Positions 59,517 to 64,000 of a stretch of 64,000 nucleotides of DNA are shown piece after piece. The stretch's first letter is position 1; every line of letters begins with the position of its first letter. The translations under genes were made by a program, and so were the position numbers. The notes under the pieces are model-generated. The model searched no databases. It was not told the DNA's origin and worked only from the letters and a program-made list of their open reading frames with translations. Source of the stretch: Pyrrhosoma nymphula (taxonomy: Eukaryota; Arthropoda; Insecta; Odonata; Coenagrionidae); contig OY754331.1 in assembly GCA_963573305.1 (NCBI GenBank), positions 93,673,434 through 93,737,433 of the forward strand. Reading direction: 5' to 3'.

Positions 59517-60104
59517 ATGTCTAACTTACTCTCCGTGAAAGCTGAGCTTGGTGGGAAGCACCAACTCCTCGTTCACGAATTCAAGGATAAAGTGAACAGC
59601 ATATATGAAGTGCTCCTCCCATTACCACTACTGGGTAACAACGACGAGAATGATCTTAAACTCAGCATAGAATTCCAGGAAAAATGCTATACAATCTTCA
59701 AACATATGAACAAAGTCATAAATCTCGTGTGAAAAAGTGTAGTATTCTCAGGATTTGAAAATCCTGAAACAGAGGAAGTGGAGCGCTTTAACGTCTCCAC
59801 GATCAAGCAGCTGAAACTCGAGGAGGATAAGCTGGAGAAGGCTGAGAGACAAGACCCATTCATCACGTGTCACGTCTACGATATAAAGAAGAAGAAAATT
59901 GTAAAGAGAAAATCCAAGTTTATTTCAAAATGTTATACAGTATCAACAGATGGTGACCAATCCGATTTCGCTCCACCTGTAACATTCACTACTGGAGAAA
60001 AGTCAGTAATCGACTATCGTACAGTTTACGATGAACGAGGGAAGCATTTGGAAACGTATACTTTTATACTGAATGTTGTACCAACTGATTATGCTTTGTA
60101 CTAA
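59517..60104 (+). pseudogene. Unknown protein frame broken by one stop
   Basis: A frame starting at ATG 59517 is open for 71 codons, has a single TGA at 59730-59732, and stays open in the same frame to a TAA at 60102-60104. AATAAA overlaps the stop. The product would be acidic-basic mixed, with a Lys-rich centre (KKKKIVKRKSKF). I do not recognise the family. It could be virus-derived; only the break is described. Confidence 0.5.
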
Positions 60105-60244
60105 ATAAAATAAAATAAAATCTTCTCATCTAGTTATCATTTCTCAATACCTTATCCTTAATATAAAGAGGAAGGGTTGTTCAATAAATAAAACACATTG
60201 CGTATAGGTTTTACAAATTTATTTAATTATTTAACATATTTTAT

Positions 60245-60445
60245 TTAGTGTACACCAATCTGCCAGTTATGACAAGTTTTTCTCGCACATAGCAGATTAT
60301 TTTGAGAATACGACTCGATTAAACAACCTTTGTATGTCACCAATTCCTTAAGTGAAGGTCAACCGTACATTTCCAAGTTACCCACACATATGCCTTTGAA
60401 AAGGAGACTGGTTAAGAAGGATGCTTTTTGAGCACCTTTCTACAT
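60245..60445 (-). pseudogene. Unknown Cys-containing frame convergent with 59517-60104
   Basis: On the minus strand a frame of about 65 codons ends with TAA at 60245-60247, immediately overlapped by an AATAAA-type signal. It contains CVGNLEMYG, one in-frame TGA and then ELVTYKGCLIES and LLCARKTCHNWQIG. The start and upstream part are degraded. Function unknown. Confidence 0.4.
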
Positions 60446-60570
60446 CCCTACTAATCTACATCCCTAGAGTATTCATTCAAGCCATGATAGTTGTTCTTTA
60501 ACCAAGACGTGTCTCTCGCGTACATCGATCTTGCTGACGATTAGAAAAGTCACGTACTACAAGATTTCGT

Positions 60571-60795
60571 TTGCATGTTAACGATAACCAATTCCTTGAC
60601 TATGTATCCACCATAAGTTGTGGTGAATCCTTGAAATTCAATAATGATACTCATGGTGTAATCTCTCAAACTTGCAAGGCTTTACACCCACCGCCAGTGG
60701 TTCAAGATGTTACAAGAGCTTCTGACTTGCGGAATTTCACCTCATACCTTTACCGTGAAGTCTTTTTGAGGAATGATTTGGCATCAACTGAATGA
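60571..60795 (+). other. Short open frame of unknown nature
   Basis: Open for 74 codons, with DTHGVISQTCKALHPPP and SYLYREVFLRNDL. No family recognised; within the 4.3-kb unit. Confidence 0.3.
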
Positions 60796-61047
60796 TGCAA
60801 TCAAATTTAATATCCTCAAACGTAATAATTATCTCACGAAAAAAAAATGTGACCGTTTTTACAAAGAAACACGAGATTTCATATCAACCGTCGTCAATAG
60901 CTTACGTTAAATGATGGCACCATTACATTCATTTGGCACCTTCGTATTGTGAGAATACCAAATTACGAAGGAAAAGAAAAAAAGGTGAATAATTAATACT
61001 TATTTATCATACATCTTCTACAAGAATTATTGTAGAGCAATAGATAG

Positions 61048-62146
61048 TATGAATCATTGAGCCAGAGGGTGTGCGTGCACCATTGATCCTACGGATGTAT
61101 GTGATAGTAGGGTGGTCCTAAATTTTGTATGAAATGGAATTTCTCTTGGGAAACCCCTTAATTTTGTTCCATTTGGGTAGAAACAAATTGTGTTTATTAT
61201 TATGCAAACGGACGAAGGAAAGACGTACCGCAACGCTCTCCTAAGTTTTGAAATTTCGGCATTTTTCGCTGTTTTCCGATCATTCCTGGCGATTACGGAG
61301 CACTTGGTGCTTTTAACTACCTTTCTGTTATTACCAGCGACATTTTATACATTTGATATGTTTCATCACGAATAAACACGAGAGGAATTCAGAAAACTCT
61401 TTAACAAAAGGCACGCACTGTGGTCATATTGACGGCTAACTCTCCCAGTACAGAACTTGAAATGACTGTTTCTTGAGAAATCGCACAGCTCATTAAATAT
61501 GTGAAACTGAGAAAAACTACGTAGGTATTGTGTATGACACCCAAATTCTAGGATTTAATTCCACCTCAAAGACTTCTGATATGCAAGTTAAGCAAACTCG
61601 TTATAATTTAGGGTTTGACTGTGCTTTTAACGTACAGTACACACATGTATGGTTTTCATTTCAATATTTTTTTTCCAATTTTTAATTCTTAAAAAACGTT
61701 TATTTATTCATTGCATTTTCCTACTCAGTGGTGCATACAAATGAGGGTCTTAATGCAAAGTGGGTTATAAAGTTAATTTTGTGGGGGAGAGGTGACAAAA
61801 AATTTTGTATAAGGGGAGGGGTATGAATCATTGAACCAGAGGGTGTGTGCACCATTGATCCTAAAGATGTATGTGATAGTAGGGTGGTCCTAATTTTGTA
61901 TGAATTGGAATTTCTCTTCGGACACCCCTTAATTTTGTTCAATTTGGGTAGAAAACAAATTTGTGTTGAATGTTATTGCAAACGAACGAAGGAAAGACGT
62001 ACCGCAACGCACTCCTAAGTTATGAAATTTCGGCATTTTTCGCTGTTTTCCGATCATTCCTGACGATTACGGAGCACTTGGTGCTTTTAACTGCCTTTCT
62101 GTTATTACCAGCGACATATTATATATTTGATATGTTTCATCTCGAA
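61048..62146 (+). repeat. Direct duplication (774-bp offset) carrying a short hydrophobic frame
   Basis: 61048-61372 and 61821-62146 are about 95% alike by eye. Each carries a small open frame containing EGKTYRNALLS, EISAFFAVFRSFL and TEHLVLLT, with hydrophobic segments. The two copies differ mostly at silent or conservative positions. Function unknown. Confidence 0.65.
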
Positions 62147-62262
62147 CATTTTTCAATTTCTGCCCCTTAGTTTCCAAGTACGACCCCGATAGTAAACGAT
62201 TGCAATCGAAGTGAACACCGAAGTGAACACCACACGCTCCCTCTAGCGGCAACGCTCGAATC

Positions 62263-62872
62263 TACTAATATTTACATAAAATTACGTTGTTTTTACAAAC
62301 GAAGTCTTTCTATTGACCTGGGGATGAAGTTTATAAGGACCTTTGTTACGTAAAATTAACTCCTCTTTCCATTGGTGCTAATTGTTCATCGCTGGAAGTA
62401 TTACTAAGCGAGATATAAGCTATTGTTTAATGCGTGTAATGATAAACGTTTATGGTATGATACAGTTGAACTTTGGCATGGTGATGAAAGAGCATCCTAG
62501 AATTTATACGTCGAAAATTTGGGTACCCAATAAATCGTAGTTTCCGAGTAATTGTTGTTTATATATAATCACTAATTGTAGGAATTTACTCTTGCAATGT
62601 ATGGTCTTAGATATCATTTATATGCTAAATTAACCCCGCTTTCACGTGGTACCATCGGTTTTTCGATGAGTTTGTTAATTACGGATAAAATTGCTAATAT
62701 TTACATAAAATTACGTTGTTTTTACAAACGAAGTCTTTCTATCGACCTGGGGATGAAATTTATAAGGACCTTTGTTACGTAAAATTAACTCCTCTTTCCA
62801 TTGGTGCTAATTATTTATCGCTGGGAGTATTATTAAGCGAGATATAAGCTATTGTTTAATGCGTGTAATGAT
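62263..62872. repeat. Tandem duplication of block A in the right arm
   Basis: About 165 bp at 62263-62440 repeats at 62694-62872 (429-bp offset). It includes ACATAAAATTACGTTGTTTT and CTCCTCTTTCCATTGGTGCT. The same block is inverted once at 58828-58995. Confidence 0.8.
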
Positions 62873-63090
62873 CTGAGAGGATCAATTTGAGGGTGGGGGT
62901 ATATTACGAACGAACGGATTTCATATCGCACTGTTGCAAGCGAATGCAGCTGAGGGATGTGAAATGATTTGGGCGACATCCAGATATATTCCCGAGATTC
63001 CCGTAGGTAAAAGTGGACTGAAATGTCTATCTCTGTGAATAAATTAGTATTCAGGTCACGTCTGTCGCCGGACAGCCAATTATAGCTACT

Positions 63091-64000
63091 TCTGTACCCT
63101 TCGTTTCTTCTCCTTCAAGTATCACCAGCAATGTGATTTAATTTCTACTTTATAATATCTGTGGAGCTTTCTATATTGGGCTCACCTTGGTACTCTTCAG
63201 CCTCCAAATCAACGGTAGTATAGCGTCGTTCAATCCTTCCTTCTAAAATTCCTCTCCCCCGTCCCCACCTACACCTCCATCCACAACCTTAAGTTCGACT
63301 ATTTTTTTAATGTAGGCGTTCTTGTATCTCTCCTTCCATCGACCTCTCCTCTTGATCTTAAGACTCTTGAGCTGGCACGTATTTATTTGTACCAAGGTTC
63401 TCTTTTTCGGGAATCAATAGAGCTCATTAACTCATTCTTTCCCCTTTCCTTCCCCTCTCTTTTTTCTTCTACTACTTCCCCCTTCCCTTCCCTCCAACTC
63501 CCCCACCTTATTTTCACCCTCTAACCCTCTCGCTAACCCTCTCTAACTAACCCTCCTCTTTCTTGCAGATCCTCTCAATTCCTGAAAAAGACAGGAGCAT
63601 TGCTAGTCAAAAATTCGAATTTTTTATTACATATAGACGATATGGACAAAAGAGGAGCCGACAGATACGTGTAGCCAGTGTAAAGGGCTGTGGACTGAAG
63701 TTGAGGAAAAGTCACCAGAGTTGATAGAGGTGAGGTGGAGAGGAGAGGGGGTGGAGAGAAGGAGCGGGGGAAGAGAAATGAATATACTAACGGTATTTAT
63801 TTAATCCCGGGTTGGCAAATGATCTCAAAGACAAAATTGTCGCTTGCTGAATTGTTCTCACTTGAATCAAAAGAAGCGTCAAGGGGGTAGGGAGTGAAGA
63901 ATTTATACATTGAAACACTTATAAAATTTCAGTTCACGTTTTCATGCGTGCGTGGGGACTGGGAGGGCGGAGGACGGATATTTGCACGTACATCGGTGGT
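63091..64000. other. C/T-rich then G/A-rich sequence at right edge
   Basis: Bases 63240-63570 are pyrimidine-rich, with a plus-strand frame containing LELARIYLYQGSLFRESIEL that might be a Penelope-like N-terminal remnant. 63690-63780 is purine-rich. Nothing firm. Confidence 0.3.

Larger units (their letters stand above)
58803..63090. mobile_element. Unidentified 4.3-kb unit with long rearranged inverted repeats
   Basis: The outer ends AGTAGCTATAATTTGTCTGT and (inverted) AGTAGCTATAATTGGCTGTC, both followed by CCGG, match over about 25 bp. Inside, the left arm has three blocks in order A (58828-58995), B (59010-59260), C (59270-59460). The right arm, read inverted, has C (63060-62872), A (62870-62700), B (62695-62450), A (62440-62275). 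Two convergent reading frames lie in the centre and a duplicated frame lies to the right. No transposase is recognised. A viral origin (parvovirus-like layout) or a novel transposon are both possible. Confidence 0.6.

Overview
The window is eukaryotic and most likely from an arthropod, probably an insect. It holds two interrupted protein genes with GT-AG introns and many decayed transposable elements of types common in arthropods: Penelope-like, pogo/Tigger, piggyBac, hAT, mariner, Helitron, non-LTR elements and tRNA-derived SINEs. There are no prokaryotic features and no CRISPR array. Exon calls rest on splice sites whose codon phases agree, plus protein motifs read by eye; nothing was searched against a database.

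Positions 1-10126 (+ strand) hold the 3' part of a gene for the non-catalytic subunit of the Rab3 GTPase-activating complex (RAB3GAP2-like). Five exons are visible: <1-131, 3079-3228, 5468-5590, 5680-5841 and 9974-10126, the last with the stop codon. Its introns hold Penelope-like, mariner and pogo remnants and a degenerate non-LTR element with endonuclease and reverse transcriptase.

Positions 10127-27633 have no convincing gene. They hold a non-LTR remnant split by a pogo MITE, a tRNA-like SINE, and a decayed piggyBac transposase (minus strand, about 14413-16846). That transposase is split by a 695-bp hAT-like element with a perfect 8-bp target duplication. The hAT-like element carries what looks like a complete heat-shock promoter (HSE array, TATA box, initiator). 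Several other MITEs follow.

Positions 27634-55648 (minus strand) hold a secreted animal haem-peroxidase-family gene in 11 exons. All splice phases join into one frame of about 897 codons, with a signal peptide and a long Ser/acidic, Thr/Arg and poly-Pro (PPPPPPTQ) N-terminal extension. The family's haem-binding and catalytic positions are all substituted (distal His and Asp, catalytic Arg, haem-linking Glu, proximal His, and the Asn and Arg behind it), while the frame, the fold motifs and most of the calcium site remain. I read it as a secreted pseudo-peroxidase, the main discovery of the window. Its intron 8 holds a three-level nest: a Penelope-like element with a 13-bp target duplication, a Tigger with TA duplication inside it, and a non-LTR element inside the Tigger. 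Other introns hold Helitron, Penelope, non-LTR and SINE fragments and a 4 x 118-bp tandem repeat.

Positions 55649-64000 hold a jockey-like non-LTR remnant (56300-57840) and an unidentified 4.3-kb unit (about 58803-63090). The unit is bounded by long rearranged inverted repeats. Inside, two short reading frames on opposite strands converge on stop codons overlapped by AATAAA signals. It could be a DNA-virus-derived insertion or an unknown transposon.
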